In this document: in pieces, positions 19,059 through 29,261 of the stretch
How the letters are laid out: every line of letters starts with the position of its first letter
Numbering within the stretch: position 1 is the stretch's first letter
From: Hyphomicrobiales bacterium
GTDB taxonomy: Bacteria > Pseudomonadota > Alphaproteobacteria > Rhizobiales > Beijerinckiaceae
Direction: 5' to 3'
Assembly: GCA_900473415.1 (NCBI GenBank)
Contig: UCLR01000007.1
Location: 124,001-188,000, forward strand
DNA: 64,000 bases
The notes under the pieces: model-generated
Told to the model about the DNA's origin: nothing
The model's database searches: none
The model's input: the letters and a program-made list of their open reading frames with translations, nothing else
Position numbers and translations under genes: made by a program

Positions 19059-19625
19059 ATGGAGCGGCTGACGGCTGCCCTTGCGCCAGGCAAGGCGCGC
19101 GGACTGCCGCCGGTCGAGCGCTGGAACCCCCCGTTCTGCGGCGATCTCGACATGCGTATCGCCGCCGACGGCACCTGGTTCTATCTCGGCACGCCGATCG
19201 GCCGGCCGGCGCTGGTCAAGCTGTTCTCCTCGGTTCTGAAGCGGGAGGGCGACGATTACTTTCTCGTGACCCCGGTGGAGAAGGTCGGCATCCGGGTCGA
19301 GGATGCGCCCTTCCAGGCGGTCGAGATGCAGGTGGACGGGGAGGGGGATGCGCGCAGCATCGCTTTCAGGACCGGCGTCGACGATCTGCTCGGCGTCGGG
19401 CCCGAGCATGGGTTGCGTTTCGAGCGGGCTGCGAAGGACGGTCTCAAGCCCTATGTACATGTGCGGCGCGGCCTCTGGGCCCGGCTGACGCGGGCTCTGA
19501 CCTATGATCTGCTCGCGTTGGGCGAGGTCCGGGAGGGCGCGGGCGGGGCGATGTTCGGCATCGCTGCCGCCGGGCAGTTCTACCCAGCGCTCCCTGCCAG
19601 CGAGATCGAGGGCATCGGAATTTGA
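19059..19625 (+). CDS. DUF1285 family protein
   Basis: A 188-residue protein of the DUF1285 family, with the family-typical opening PPVERWNPPFCGDLDMRIAADGTWFYLGTPIGR and later YFLVTPVEKVGI. The ATG at 19059 is preceded by AAGG at a good distance; an in-frame ATG at 19038 is an alternative that adds seven residues. Its stop overlaps the TTG start of the CoA-type NUDIX gene (TTGA). The DUF1285, NUDIX, DUF6111 and cca genes form a tightly packed operon. The function of the family is unknown. Confidence 0.82.
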   Translation: MERLTAALAPGKARGLPPVERWNPPFCGDLDMRIAADGTWFYLGTPIGRPALVKLFSSVLKREGDDYFLVTPVEKVGIRVEDAPFQAVEMQVDGEGDARSIAFRTGVDDLLGVGPEHGLRFERAAKDGLKPYVHVRRGLWARLTRALTYDLLALGEVREGAGGAMFGIAAAGQFYPALPASEIEGIGI

Positions 19626-20278
19626 CGATCAACGGTCATGCGCTGAACCTCGATGCCGAGGCCTTCGCGGCGTTGGCGCGCGAGCGCCTGCGGCACGAGC
19701 CGCCCGATTTCGGCAACGTCATCAGCCGCCTGCGCGGCGACCATGAGAACCAGCCGCAGCCCGTACCGATTCCGGACGAGAAGCACGCCGTTCAAGCCGC
19801 CGTGCTGATCGGCGTGGTGCCGCGTGCGGAGGGGCCGACGGTGCTGCTGACCCAGCGGGCCGCCGCGCTGCGCAGCCACTCGGCGCAGGTAGCCTTTCCC
19901 GGCGGGCGGGTCGATGCCGTCGATGGCTCGCCCGTCGTCACGGCGCTGCGCGAGGCTGAGGAGGAGATCGGTCTCCCGCGCGAGCGGGTGCGCACGCTCG
20001 GCTTCCTCGACGCCTATCTCACCGGCACCGGCTATCGCATCGTTCCGGTGGTCGCGCTGGTCGAGCCGCCCTTTTCTCTCACGATCAATCATCACGAGGT
20101 CGACGAGGCCTTCGAGGCGCCGCTGTCCTTCCTGCTCGATCCCGCCAATCACAAGCGCGAGGGGCGGGAGTGGGAGGGCCAATTCCGCACCTACTATGCG
20201 ATGCCGTTCGGGGACCGCTATATCTGGGGTGCGACCGCCGGCATGATCCGTGCTCTCTACGAGCGGCTCGCCGGCTGA
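19622..20278 (+). CDS. CoA pyrophosphatase-type NUDIX hydrolase
   Basis: A 218-residue NUDIX enzyme of the CoA/acyl-CoA pyrophosphatase group (NudL/PCD1-like), which splits CoA to 3',5'-ADP and phosphopantetheine. The CoA-group signature LLTQRAAALRSHSAQVAFPGGRVD directly precedes the NUDIX box, which ends REAEEEIGL. A large C-terminal region is also typical. The TTG start overlaps the previous stop, and GAGGG sits just upstream; no closer ATG is available in frame. Confidence 0.88.
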   Translation: MTINGHALNLDAEAFAALARERLRHEPPDFGNVISRLRGDHENQPQPVPIPDEKHAVQAAVLIGVVPRAEGPTVLLTQRAAALRSHSAQVAFPGGRVDAVDGSPVVTALREAEEEIGLPRERVRTLGFLDAYLTGTGYRIVPVVALVEPPFSLTINHHEVDEAFEAPLSFLLDPANHKREGREWEGQFRTYYAMPFGDRYIWGATAGMIRALYERLAG

Positions 20279-20290
20279 GGGGAAGGCTCG

Positions 20291-20548
20291 ATGCTGCGCG
20301 CGATCATCGAGGAGGTGCTCCTCTTCGTCCTGCCTTTCTGCCTCTTCGCGGCCTATCTCGTCGTGAAGCGACGCAATCCCCTCGATGTTGAGCACTGGAG
20401 CCGCCACGCCTTCTGGCTGGCGGTGTCGGGGCTATTGCTGGCGATCGCCGTCCTCGCCTATGGCGGGCTCACCGCGCCACGCAGTCAGGGCGCCTACGAG
20501 CCGCCGCATATGGAAAACGGCGTGCTGGTGCCCGGCCGCTTCAAATGA
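20291..20548 (+). CDS. DUF6111 family small membrane protein
   Basis: An 85-residue protein with two hydrophobic segments (about residues 8-26 and 40-60) and a short periplasm-type tail containing APRSQGAYEPPHMENG. It resembles the DUF6111 proteins found beside cca in Hyphomicrobiales. The ribosome site GGGGAAGG precedes the ATG, and its end overlaps the cca start (ATGA). Function unknown. Confidence 0.7.
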   Translation: MLRAIIEEVLLFVLPFCLFAAYLVVKRRNPLDVEHWSRHAFWLAVSGLLLAIAVLAYGGLTAPRSQGAYEPPHMENGVLVPGRFK

Positions 20549-21786
20549 ACGCGGTTCGCTCAGACGCCGCGACAGAGGCCGCGATCGCCGTCTTCCTGGC
20601 CGAGCCGGTTGTGGCGCGGCTGCTCGATGCGCTGAACGGAGATGGTGAGGAAACCCGCATCGTCGGCGGCGCCGTGCGCAACCTGCTGTTGGGGGCGTCG
20701 CGCAATGACGTTGACCTCGCCACCACGGCCCTGCCGGCCGAGACGATCCGGCGCGGCAAGGCGGCGGGTTTCAAGGCGGTGCCGACCGGTATCGAGCACG
20801 GCACGGTGACGCTGGTTTCGAAGGGCCACAGCTTCGAGGTGACGACGCTCCGGCGCGACGTCGAGACGGACGGGCGTCGCGCCAAGGTGGTGTTCGGGCG
20901 CGATTTCGTGGCCGATGCGCTGCGGCGCGACTTCACCATAAATGCGCTGGGCCTGAGCCGGGACGGCAGGATCCATGATTATGCCGATGGGCTTGCCGAT
21001 CTCGGCCGGCGGCGCGTGCGCTTCATCGGCGAGGCGCAGGAGCGCATCCGCGAGGACTATCTGCGCATCCTGCGCTTCTTCCGCTTCCATGCGCAGTATG
21101 GCGTCGGCGCGCCCGATGCCGAGGGGCTGCAGGCCTGCATCGCCGGCCGGGCGGGGCTGGCAGGGCTTTCGCGCGAACGCGTCCGGGCCGAGACCATGAA
21201 GCTCCTCGTCGCGCCCAGAGCGGCGGCCACTCTGGACGCAATGATGGGGGCGGGACTGCTGATGCCGGTGATCGGCGGCGTGCCCTATCTCTCGCGTTTC
21301 GCGGCGGTGGCGCGGGAGCGCGGCGAGGACGTGCATCCGGCCTTCCGGCTCGCCGCGCTCGCGGTCACGGTCCGCGAGGATGCGCTCAATTTGCGCGAGC
21401 GGCTCAGGCTCTCGAACGAGGAATTCGACCGGATCGAGCGGATCGCGATGGCGCTGGAAAAGCTCGGTGGGCGGGGCGGGCTGCCTTCGATCGCCGCGTT
21501 GCGCCATCTCGCTCAGGTGGTCGGAAGCGATACCGCTGCTGCTGCGCTCGTGCTGCTGAATGCCTCCGCGGAGAGCGGCGTGGGACGTGCAGCGCAGCAG
21601 CTCATCGGGGATCTGGGCCGGACGCCGGCTTTCCTGCCCACCGGCAAGGACGTGGTCGGGCTCGGTACTCCGCCCGGCCCGCGCGTCGGGCAGGTGCTGG
21701 AGACGGCCCGTCACGCGTGGATCGAGGCGGGCTGCCCGGCCGGGCTGGACAAGCAGATGGCGCTCGTCAGCGCGGTGATGGCCTGA
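20545..21786 (+). CDS. cca: CCA tRNA nucleotidyltransferase
   Basis: A 413-residue class II nucleotidyltransferase that adds or repairs the 3' CCA of tRNA. Diagnostic motifs are IVGGAVRNLLLG, RNDVDLATTAL with the metal-binding Asp-x-Asp, and DGRRAKVVFGRDFVADALRRDFTINAL. The template-type region EDYLRILRFFRFHAQYG follows. No HD domain is evident. The length is normal for the alphaproteobacterial enzyme. The start overlaps the preceding stop by four bases. Confidence 0.92.
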   Translation: MNAVRSDAATEAAIAVFLAEPVVARLLDALNGDGEETRIVGGAVRNLLLGASRNDVDLATTALPAETIRRGKAAGFKAVPTGIEHGTVTLVSKGHSFEVTTLRRDVETDGRRAKVVFGRDFVADALRRDFTINALGLSRDGRIHDYADGLADLGRRRVRFIGEAQERIREDYLRILRFFRFHAQYGVGAPDAEGLQACIAGRAGLAGLSRERVRAETMKLLVAPRAAATLDAMMGAGLLMPVIGGVPYLSRFAAVARERGEDVHPAFRLAALAVTVREDALNLRERLRLSNEEFDRIERIAMALEKLGGRGGLPSIAALRHLAQVVGSDTAAAALVLLNASAESGVGRAAQQLIGDLGRTPAFLPTGKDVVGLGTPPGPRVGQVLETARHAWIEAGCPAGLDKQMALVSAVMA

Positions 21787-21790
21787 GGCC

Positions 21791-22717
21791 TTATGGCCAG
21801 CGCACCGTCGGCGGCATCGAGGACAGGATCGAGTCGACGTTGCCGCCCGTCTTCAACCCGAAGATCGTGCCCCGGTCATAGAGCAGGTTGAACTCGACAT
21901 AGCGGCCGCGCCGGACCTGCTGCTCCTGACGCTCGGCCTCATTCCAGGGCTTGCCGATATTCCGGCGCAGGATATCCGGATAGATTGCGAGGAAGGCTTC
22001 GCCCACCGCCTTGGTGAAGGCGAGATCGGCCTCCGCGTCGCCGGTCCAGACATAGTCGTAGAAAATGCCGCCGATGCCGCGCGGCTCGTTGCGGTGCTTG
22101 AGGAAGAAGTACTCGTCGCACCAGCACTTGAAGCGCTCGTAATCGGCCACGTTCGGGAAGCGCTTGCAGGGCGCGCGCATCGCCGCGTGGAAGTCGCGGG
22201 AATCCGCATCCTCCTGGTTTCGGCGGGCGTTGAGCACCGGCGTCAGGTCCGCGCCGCCGCCGAACCAGGGCCTCGTTGTCACGACGAAGCGCGTGTTCAT
22301 GTGCACGGTCGGCGCATGCGGGTTCCAGGGATGGGCGATCAGCGAAATGCCCGTGGCATGGAAGCGCGGGTCTTCGGCCGAGCCCGGGATCTGCCCGGCG
22401 AATTCCGGCGAGAACGTGCCGTGCACGGTCGAGACATGCACGCCGACCTTCTCGAAGATGCGGCCCTTCATGATCGACATGACGCCGCCGCCACCGGCCG
22501 CGCCGTCATGGTTGGTGCGCTGCCAGGGCGTGCGCACGAAGCGGCCCGGCGCGTCCGCCTCGGGTGGGAAGGGGCCGGTCGCCTCATCCTCGACCGCCTC
22601 GAAGGCTGCGCAGATGCGGTCGCGCAGGCTCTCGAACCAGGCGGCGGCGCGCGGCTTCAGCGCCTCGACGAGGGCCGGATCAGTGGCGAGGGCTTGGGCG
22701 GGCTTCGGGTTGCTCAT
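21791..22717 (-). CDS. hemF: Oxygen-dependent coproporphyrinogen III oxidase
   Basis: A 308-residue aerobic coproporphyrinogen oxidase, which converts coproporphyrinogen III to protoporphyrinogen IX in heme synthesis. The family signature [20 protein letters not shown](I)GGIFYD is present, as are [22 protein letters not shown] and the C-terminal [16 protein letters not shown]. It is translated with trmL (ATGA overlap) on the minus strand and converges on cca with a 4-bp gap. The oxygen-dependent type fits an aerobic or microaerobic organism that also encodes cytochrome bc1 nearby. Confidence 0.95.
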   Translation of the reverse strand: MSNPKPAQALATDPALVEALKPRAAAWFESLRDRICAAFEAVEDEATGPFPPEADAPGRFVRTPWQRTNHDGAAGGGGVMSIMKGRIFEKVGVHVSTVHGTFSPEFAGQIPGSAEDPRFHATGISLIAHPWNPHAPTVHMNTRFVVTTRPWFGGGADLTPVLNARRNQEDADSRDFHAAMRAPCKRFPNVADYERFKCWCDEYFFLKHRNEPRGIGGIFYDYVWTGDAEADLAFTKAVGEAFLAIYPDILRRNIGKPWNEAERQEQQVRRGRYVEFNLLYDRGTIFGLKTGGNVDSILSSMPPTVRWP

Positions 22718-23205
22718 GATTCAGGTCCATCGCGGCGCGGAAAGCCGCCTGTCTGTCGTAGGGCTTCGCCCATTACCATCGCGGCCGCGAGCGCGACATT
22801 GAGCGAACGCAAGCCGGGACGCATCGGGATATGCAGGCTGGCATCGGCCGCCGTCCAGACCTCCGGCGTGACGCCGGCGGATTCCCGCCCGACCAGCACG
22901 ATGTCGCCGGGGCGGAAGGCGAAGTCCGGCAGCGGCGTCACGCCGTCCGTTTCGGCCAGCACCAGCCGGTGGCCGTTCTCGCGCCTCCAGTTCTCGAATG
23001 CAGCGAAGGAATCGTGGCGCGTGACGGCGGCGCGTTCCAGATAATCCATGCCGGAGCGGCGGAAATGCCTGTCCGACACGTCGAAGGCGGCGGGCTCGAC
23101 AATGTCCACCGCGATGCCGAGGCAGGCCGCCATGCGGATCGTCGTGCCGGCGTTCTGGGGGATGTCCGGCTGGAAGAGGGCGAGGCGCAACATGGCTGCT
23201 GTCAT
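22714..23205 (-). CDS. trmL: tRNA (cytidine/uridine-2'-O)-methyltransferase TrmL
   Basis: A 163-residue SPOUT methyltransferase that 2'-O-methylates the wobble base of tRNA-Leu. It opens with [25 protein letters not shown], the hallmark of TrmL. The knotted SAM site follows: [14 protein letters not shown] and then [20 protein letters not shown] second in-frame ATG at 23193 (MLRLALF) may be the true start, since family members usually begin there; neither has a strong ribosome site. It shares an operon with hemF. Confidence 0.92.
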   Translation of the reverse strand: MTAAMLRLALFQPDIPQNAGTTIRMAACLGIAVDIVEPAAFDVSDRHFRRSGMDYLERAAVTRHDSFAAFENWRRENGHRLVLAETDGVTPLPDFAFRPGDIVLVGRESAGVTPEVWTAADASLHIPMRPGLRSLNVALAAAMVMGEALRQTGGFPRRDGPES

Positions 23206-23305
23206 GCGGCGACGCTCGGATATGCGTCAAGCAGGCTGGCGTTTCGCTTCGGCGACGACCATATCCTGCCTCGATTCCGCCGTCATGCCAGAGGAGGGCA
23301 GACGC

Positions 23306-25171
23306 ATGTTCGCTCCGCTCTTCCGCTGGCTCGAAAGCCGCATCGACGTTTTCGCTCCCTTCGACGAGCGGGAGACGCCGCCGCGTGGCGTCTGGCCCTT
23401 CATGTGGCACCACATCAAGGGCGCGAAGCTGTGGATGGCGGCGATCATGATCACCGGCCTCGGCTTCAGCGGCATCGAGGCGGCGATGTACCTGATGGTC
23501 GGCTGGTTCGTCGACCTGCTGGCGACGCAGTCGCCCGAGACGATCTTCCGCGACCACGGCATGCTGCTCGGCGCCGCCGCCGTCCTCGTGCTGGTGGTCA
23601 GGCCGCTGATCTATTTCGCCAACCACGCCATCGTCGACCAGGTCGTGGTGCCGCAGATCACCAACCAGATCCGCTGGCGGAACCATGTCTATACGCTCGG
23701 CCACGCGCTCGGCTATTTCCAGAATGATTTCGCCGGCCGGCTCTCCTCGCGCGTGATCCAGGCCGGGCAGTCGATCCGCGGCGCGACGATCGAGGTCATC
23801 GACGACCTCTGGTACGCGCTGGTCTTCGCCTCGGTGGCGATCGGCTTCTTCGGGAAAACGAGCTTGTGGCTCGCCCTGCCGGTCCTGCTCTGGCTCGCGG
23901 CCTATGTCGCGCTGATGATTTATTTCGTGCCGCGTGCCCAGAAGCGCTCGGAAGCGAATTCGCTCGGCCGCTCCAGCACGACGGGGCGCATCGTCGACTC
24001 CTACACCAATATCCTGACGGTGAAGCTCTTCGCCCGCTCCGATGCCGAGCGCTCGGCTGTGCGCGACTCGCTGGCGCTCTGGAACGCCTCCTTTCTCAAT
24101 CTCTCGCGGCTGATCACCGGCGTCAGCGTCATCCTGCAGACGATGAACAGCGTGCTCGTCGTTTCCACGGCCTGGCTGGCGCTGTGGCTCTGGAGCACGG
24201 GCGAGATGACGTCAGGCGCGGTCGCGGCCGCGATCGCCCTGGTGCTGCGGCTCGTGCAGATGTCGGGCTGGCTGATCCATCTCGTGCGCGGCATCTTCGA
24301 GAATCTCGGCTCCGTGCAGGAGAGCATGGAGACCATCGCCAAGCCGCACGACCTGCCGGATGCGCCCGATGCCGCGCCGCTCGTGGTGGGCAAGGGTGCG
24401 ATCGATTTCGAGAAGATCCGCTTCAACTACGGCAAGGCCGGCGGGCTGTTCGAGGGGCTCGACCTCTCGATAAAGCCGGGCGAGCGGGTCGGTCTCGTCG
24501 GGCCGTCGGGTGCGGGCAAGTCGACGCTCGTGAACCTGCTGCTCAGGCTCTACCCGCTCGATGGCGGGCGCATCCTGATCGACGGGCAGGACATCGCCCA
24601 TGTCACGCAGGACTCGCTGCGCGCCCAGATCGGGATGGTGACGCAGGACAATTCGCTGCTGCACCGCTCGATCGGCGACAACATCGCCTATGGCCGCATC
24701 GATGCGAGCGAGGCCGAGATCACCGCTGCCGCGCGGCAGGCGGAGGCGCATGACTTCATCCTCGGCCTCGGCGACCAGGACGGGCGCCGCGGCTTCGACT
24801 CGCGGGTTGGCGAGCGCGGCGTGAAGCTCTCTGGCGGCCAGCGTCAACGCATCGCCATCGCGCGCGTGCTGCTTAAGGACGCACCGATCCTGATTCTCGA
24901 CGAGGCGACCTCCGCGCTCGACTCGGAGGTGGAAGCAGCGATCCAGCAGCAGCTCGCGGCGCTGATGCAGGGCAAGACGGTGATCGCCATCGCGCACCGG
25001 CTCTCGACCATCGCGGCGCTCGACCGGCTGATCGTGCTGGACAAGGGCCGGATCGTCGACATGGGCAATCATGAGCAGCTGATCGCGCGCGGCGGACTCT
25101 ATGCCCGGCTCTGGGCGCGCCAGTCGGGTGGCTTCCTCGCCGCCTCCGATCCGGAAAAGATCGCCGTCTGA
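23306..25171 (+). CDS. ABC transporter, fused permease and ATPase (exporter type)
   Basis: A 621-residue half-transporter of the exporter type. The N-terminal ~340 residues hold six hydrophobic segments, with SYTNILTVKLFARSDAER as the family coupling-helix region. The C-terminal ATPase has Walker A GPSGAGKST near residue 398, a Q-loop in VTQDNSLLHRSI, signature LSGGQRQRIAIARVLL, Walker B ILILDEATSALD and the switch His in IAIAHRLSTIA. The start at MFAPLFRW is chosen because GAGGAGGG lies just upstream. It stands alone after a divergent trmL; cargo (lipid, drug or peptide) cannot be told. Confidence 0.9.
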   Translation: MFAPLFRWLESRIDVFAPFDERETPPRGVWPFMWHHIKGAKLWMAAIMITGLGFSGIEAAMYLMVGWFVDLLATQSPETIFRDHGMLLGAAAVLVLVVRPLIYFANHAIVDQVVVPQITNQIRWRNHVYTLGHALGYFQNDFAGRLSSRVIQAGQSIRGATIEVIDDLWYALVFASVAIGFFGKTSLWLALPVLLWLAAYVALMIYFVPRAQKRSEANSLGRSSTTGRIVDSYTNILTVKLFARSDAERSAVRDSLALWNASFLNLSRLITGVSVILQTMNSVLVVSTAWLALWLWSTGEMTSGAVAAAIALVLRLVQMSGWLIHLVRGIFENLGSVQESMETIAKPHDLPDAPDAAPLVVGKGAIDFEKIRFNYGKAGGLFEGLDLSIKPGERVGLVGPSGAGKSTLVNLLLRLYPLDGGRILIDGQDIAHVTQDSLRAQIGMVTQDNSLLHRSIGDNIAYGRIDASEAEITAAARQAEAHDFILGLGDQDGRRGFDSRVGERGVKLSGGQRQRIAIARVLLKDAPILILDEATSALDSEVEAAIQQQLAALMQGKTVIAIAHRLSTIAALDRLIVLDKGRIVDMGNHEQLIARGGLYARLWARQSGGFLAASDPEKIAV

Positions 25172-25357
25172 AGTCTTCGCCAGGGGACTGTGCGCCATGC
25201 ATGGCGACGACGCTTCAGACAGTAGACTTCCTCCAATCTGCATGCCAAAGAGCCGAGCGACGCGGCGCCGCATTGCGGTCGGCGCGGCGCGCCCGTATCA
25301 GGGCGACAAGGCGACAAATTCGAGCTGTTCTAGCTCGCGAGACGAAGAGGCAGGATC

Positions 25358-25906
25358 GTGGCGCACGCGACCGATACATCGACCGGAACAACCCGCCGCG
25401 ACTTCCTGATGCTCGCAACCGGCGCTGCCGGCGCCGTCGCCATCGGGGCTGCGGTCATCCCTCTCGTCAGCCAGCTTGCCCCCGACGCGCAGACCGTCGC
25501 GGCCGGCGCCCCGATCGATGTGGACCTCGCGCCCGTCGCCGAAGGCCAGGCGATCAAGCTGTTCTGGCGCGGCAAGCTGATCTTCGTGCGTCACCGCACC
25601 AAGAAGGAGATCGAGGAGGCCAAGGCGGTCGACGTCGCCACGCTGCGCGATCCGCAGACGGACGAGCAGCGCACCAAGGCCGGTCACGAGCAGTTCCTGA
25701 TCATCTACGGCAACTGCACCCATCTCGGCTGCGTGCCGCTCGGCAACGCTCCCGGCGACCCGAAGGGCGACTTCGACGGCTGGTTCTGCCCCTGCCACGG
25801 TTCGCACTACGATTCCTCCGGCCGCATCCGCAAGGGCCCGGCGCCGCTCAACCTGCCGGTGCCGCCCTATGCCTTCAACGGCGATACGAAGATCAAGATC
25901 GGCTGA
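25358..25906 (+). CDS. petA: Ubiquinol-cytochrome c reductase Rieske iron-sulfur subunit
   Basis: A 182-residue Rieske protein of the cytochrome bc1 complex. The N-terminus carries a twin-arginine motif (TRRDFLM) followed by a single hydrophobic segment (LATGAAGAVAIGAAVIPLV), so it is Tat-exported and membrane-anchored. The [2Fe-2S] ligands are in CTHLGC and CPCHGS, and the Pro loop in LNLPVPPY is present. The start is GTG with AGGCAGG upstream. It is the first gene of petABC. A 185-bp region upstream contains the hairpin GAGCT-GTTCT-AGCTC close to the start and should carry the promoter. Confidence 0.96.
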   Translation: MAHATDTSTGTTRRDFLMLATGAAGAVAIGAAVIPLVSQLAPDAQTVAAGAPIDVDLAPVAEGQAIKLFWRGKLIFVRHRTKKEIEEAKAVDVATLRDPQTDEQRTKAGHEQFLIIYGNCTHLGCVPLGNAPGDPKGDFDGWFCPCHGSHYDSSGRIRKGPAPLNLPVPPYAFNGDTKIKIG

Positions 25907-25959
25907 GCGATGCGCTCGATGCTTTCCCGCCAAGATGAGACAGCCTTGAGGCATTCTTC

Positions 25960-27243
25960 ATGAGTGGTCACAGTTCCTACGTCCCGAAGACCGGCATCGA
26001 ACGCTGGCTCGACGCGCGCCTCCCGATCATCCGGCTCACGCATGATTCGGCGGTCTCCTATCCGGTTCCGCGGAACCTGAACTATCTCTGGACCTTCGGC
26101 GGCATCCTGGCGTTCATGCTGGTGGCGCAGATCGTCACCGGCATCATTCTGGTGATGCACTACACCCCGCATGCGACCATGGCCTTCAACTCCGTCGAGC
26201 ACATCATGCGCGACGTGAACTATGGCTGGCTGCTGCGCTACCTGCATTCGAACGGCGCCTCGATGTTCTTCATCGCCGTCTACGTGCACATCTTCCGCGG
26301 GCTCTACTACGGTTCATACAAGGCGCCGCGCGAGGTGCTCTGGATTCTCGGCGTGGTGATCTTCCTGCTGATGATGGCCACCGCCTTCATGGGCTACGTG
26401 CTGCCCTGGGGCCAGATGTCCTTCTGGGGCGCGACCGTCATCACCAACCTGTTCTCCGCTCTGCCGGTGATCGGCGAGACGATCGTGACGTTCCTGTGGG
26501 GCGGCTACTCGGTCGACAATCCGACGCTGAACCGCTTCTTCTCGCTGCACTACCTGCTGCCGTTCATGATCTTCGGCGTGGTCGTGCTGCACATCTGGGC
26601 TCTGCACGTCGTCGGGCAGAACAACCCGACTGGCGTCGAGGTGAAGAACGTCCAAAAGGATACCGTGCCCTTCACGCCCTATGCGACCATCAAGGACCTG
26701 TTTGGCATGGTCGTGTTCATGGTCGTGTTCGGCTGGTTCGTGTTCTATCAGCCGAACTTCATGGGCCACGCCGACAACTACATCATGGCGAACCCGGCCG
26801 CGACGCCGGCGCACATCGTGCCTGAATGGTACTTCCTGCCGTTCTACGCGATCCTGCGCGCCATCCCGGACAAGCTCGGCGGCGTCATCGCCATGGGCTC
26901 GGCCATCGTCGTGCTGGCCTTCCTGCCCTGGATCGACACCTCCAAGGTCAAGTCGATGACCTACCGGCCGATCGCCCGCCAGCTCTTCTGGGCCTTCTTC
27001 GTGGTCTGCATTGCGCTTGGCTATCTCGGCGCCATGCCGGCAGAGGGGGGCTACGTCATCGCCTCGCAGATCTTCACCGCGCTGTATTTCGGCTACTTCG
27101 TGGCGCTGTTCGTCGTCGGCCTCTTCGAGCGCCCGAAGGCTCTGCCGACCTCGATCGCCGATGCCGTGCTCGCTTCCGCCCATGGCGGCTCGGCGGCGCG
27201 CATCGCGACCGCCACCGCTGCCGAACCGAACGTCAAGGGCTGA
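25960..27243 (+). CDS. petB: Cytochrome b of the bc1 complex
   Basis: A 427-residue polytopic cytochrome b with the two-heme, eight-helix design. Visible are [18 protein letters not shown], heme-ligand histidines in [15 protein letters not shown] and the later [20 protein letters not shown], and the quinol-oxidation site motif [13 protein letters not shown] (PEWY). It is full length, in contrast to the split b6/IV type. The C-terminal ~25 residues are hydrophilic. It lies 53 bp after petA and 7 bp before petC in a standard operon. Confidence 0.97.
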   Translation: MSGHSSYVPKTGIERWLDARLPIIRLTHDSAVSYPVPRNLNYLWTFGGILAFMLVAQIVTGIILVMHYTPHATMAFNSVEHIMRDVNYGWLLRYLHSNGASMFFIAVYVHIFRGLYYGSYKAPREVLWILGVVIFLLMMATAFMGYVLPWGQMSFWGATVITNLFSALPVIGETIVTFLWGGYSVDNPTLNRFFSLHYLLPFMIFGVVVLHIWALHVVGQNNPTGVEVKNVQKDTVPFTPYATIKDLFGMVVFMVVFGWFVFYQPNFMGHADNYIMANPAATPAHIVPEWYFLPFYAILRAIPDKLGGVIAMGSAIVVLAFLPWIDTSKVKSMTYRPIARQLFWAFFVVCIALGYLGAMPAEGGYVIASQIFTALYFGYFVALFVVGLFERPKALPTSIADAVLASAHGGSAARIATATAAEPNVKG

Positions 27244-27250
27244 CGGAACC

Positions 27251-28135
27251 ATGAACAGAACATCGTTTCGTCTCGCCCTGACGGGGCTCGCCGCCGGCCT
27301 CTCGCTGGCGCTCATGCAGCCGGCCGCCCAGGCGGCCGAGGGGCATGGCGGCAATGAGCCGCCGGCGCTGACCTGGTCCTTCTCCGGGCCGTTCGGCAAG
27401 TTCGACCGGGCCCAGCTCCAGCGTGGCTTCAAGGTCTTCAAGGAAGTCTGCGCGGCCTGCCATGGCGCAAGCCTGGTCGCCTTCCGCAACCTGTCCCAGC
27501 CGGGCGGGCCGGAGTTCACGCCCGGCCAGGTCGCCGCGCTCGCCGCGACCTATCAGATCACGGACGGTCCCAACGACCAGGGCGAGATGTTCCAGCGTCC
27601 CGGCCGGCCGGCCGACCGTTTCCCGTCGCCGTTCCCGAACGAGCAGGCGGCGCGCGCGGCCCAGGGCGGCGCCTATCCGCCGGACTTCTCGGTGCTGGCC
27701 AAGGCGCGCACCTATGTCCGTGGCTTCCCGCGCTTCATCTTCGACATCTTCACCCAGTACCAAGAGCAGGGACCGGACTACATCCATGCCCTGATGGTGG
27801 GCTATGAGGAGCCGCCGGCCGGCGTCACCCTCCTGCCGGGCCAGAACTACAACCGGTATATGCCCGGCCATCTCCTCGCGATGCCGAAGCCGCTCTCGGA
27901 CGGCCAGGTCGAGTATCCCAAGGGGCCGGACGGCAAGTCGCCGGTGCCGGAGACGGTCGACCAGTATGCCCGCGACGTGGCCGCCTTCATGGTGTGGATG
28001 GCTGAGCCGCATCTGGAAGAGCGCAAGCGCATGGGCATGCAGGTGATGATCTTCCTCGTGTTCTTCGCGGGGCTGCTCTACTACACCAAGAAGAAGGTGT
28101 GGTCGCGCATGCCGGACGGTTCGCCCGCGCACTGA
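27251..28135 (+). CDS. petC: Cytochrome c1
   Basis: A 294-residue cytochrome c1. A signal peptide (hydrophobic to about residue 30, ending QAAEA-like) is followed by the heme-attachment motif CAACHG. The sixth-ligand region falls in YNRYMPGHLLAMPKPL, and a C-terminal membrane anchor (MIFLVFFAGLLYYTKKKVW) retains the protein in the inner membrane. Unlike some rhizobial operons, the b and c1 polypeptides are encoded by separate genes here. A strong terminator follows. Confidence 0.96.
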   Translation: MNRTSFRLALTGLAAGLSLALMQPAAQAAEGHGGNEPPALTWSFSGPFGKFDRAQLQRGFKVFKEVCAACHGASLVAFRNLSQPGGPEFTPGQVAALAATYQITDGPNDQGEMFQRPGRPADRFPSPFPNEQAARAAQGGAYPPDFSVLAKARTYVRGFPRFIFDIFTQYQEQGPDYIHALMVGYEEPPAGVTLLPGQNYNRYMPGHLLAMPKPLSDGQVEYPKGPDGKSPVPETVDQYARDVAAFMVWMAEPHLEERKRMGMQVMIFLVFFAGLLYYTKKKVWSRMPDGSPAH

Positions 28136-28168
28136 CGCCGGCATCGAAAGCAGAGTGAGACGATTGCG

Positions 28169-28194
28169 AAAGGCCCCGGAGACGGGGCCTTTCT
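28169..28194 (+). terminator. Rho-independent terminator of petABC
   Basis: AAAGGCCCC (28169-28177) and GGGGCCTTT (28184-28192) form a perfect 9-bp stem with a GGAGAC loop, followed by a short T-rich end (TTTCTC). It lies about 35 bp after the petC stop. Confidence 0.9.
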
Positions 28195-28287
28195 CATGTC
28201 TGCCGTGGAGAGGACGGCGCGAGCCGCGGCGTGTTGCGAGCGTCATCGAAAGGTGGTCCCCTCCGCGGCCGCAACGGGGAAACAAAT

Positions 28288-29163
28288 ATGAGCGAAGCCG
28301 TTCTCGGAATCATCGGCGGATCGGGCATCTACGATCTGCCGGGCGTCACGGATCTACGCGAGGAGCGCATCGAAAGCCCTTGGGGCGAACCGTCTGATAC
28401 GCTTCGGATTGGCCGCGTGGGTGGGACGAAGATCGTTTTCCTGCCGCGCCATGGCCGCGGCCATGCGATCCCGCCGTCGGAGATCAACTACCGGGCCAAT
28501 ATCGATGTGCTGAAGCGGGCGGGCGTGACCGATCTCGTTTCGCTCTCGGCCTGCGGCTCCTACAAGGCCGAGCTCTATCCGGGGCTTTTCGTCCTGGTCG
28601 ATCAGTTCGTGGACCGCACGAGCCGGCGCGAGAATTCCTTCTTCGGCAGAGGCTGCGTCGCCCATGTCGGTTTCGGCCATCCGGTCGGTCCGGCTCTGCA
28701 GGCGCGGATCGCCGCCGCGGCGGAAGCCGAGGAGCTGCCCTTCGTGCGCGGCGGCACGCTGGTCACTATGGAAGGCCCGCAATTTTCGACTCTGGCGGAA
28801 TCGCTGACCTATAAGGGCCTCGGCTATGATCTGATCGGCATGACTGCGATGCCTGAGGCCAAGCTCGCCCGCGAGGCCGAGATCACCTATGCCACGGTGG
28901 CGATGGTCACGGACTACGACTGCTGGCACGAGGAGCACGGGCCGGTTGACGTCGCGGCGGTGGTGAAGGTGTTGCACGAGAACGCGGACAAGGCGAAGCG
29001 GCTGGTCGCGCGGCTGGCGGCGGATTTCCCGGCCGAGCGGGAGCCTTGCCCGGCAGGTTCCCACAACGCCCTCGACACCGCCATCATCACCCATCCGGAC
29101 GTGCGCGATCCGGCGTTGCTGGCCAAGCTCGATGCCGTGGCCGGGCGCGTACTCAAGGGCTAG
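28288..29163 (+). CDS. mtnP: S-methyl-5'-thioadenosine phosphorylase
   Basis: A 291-residue purine nucleoside phosphorylase-family enzyme that splits 5'-methylthioadenosine to adenine and methylthioribose 1-phosphate. Motifs: [12 protein letters not shown] (phosphate site), [32 protein letters not shown] and [28 protein letters not shown] contains the Asp pair that favours 6-aminopurines and so supports MTA over guanosine-type substrates. It is first of four genes (mtnP-apt-mtnA-aldolase) that together process MTA. The region between the petABC terminator and this start is about 95 bp and should hold the promoter. Confidence 0.95.
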   Translation: MSEAVLGIIGGSGIYDLPGVTDLREERIESPWGEPSDTLRIGRVGGTKIVFLPRHGRGHAIPPSEINYRANIDVLKRAGVTDLVSLSACGSYKAELYPGLFVLVDQFVDRTSRRENSFFGRGCVAHVGFGHPVGPALQARIAAAAEAEELPFVRGGTLVTMEGPQFSTLAESLTYKGLGYDLIGMTAMPEAKLAREAEITYATVAMVTDYDCWHEEHGPVDVAAVVKVLHENADKAKRLVARLAADFPAEREPCPAGSHNALDTAIITHPDVRDPALLAKLDAVAGRVLKG

Positions 29164-29261
29164 GCTCCGTCCCCATCATGACCGAGACCTTGACGAAGGC
29201 GGCGCGGAGTCCGACCAAGGCGTCCGTCAGTCCGCCTGTGACGCCGCCCGAGACGATATCC

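Noticed and set aside
18821..19174. N-terminal extension of the MoxR gene by 118 codons
   Set aside because: It crosses the AT-rich divergent promoter region and shows no MoxR sequence; the start at 18820 gives normal length.
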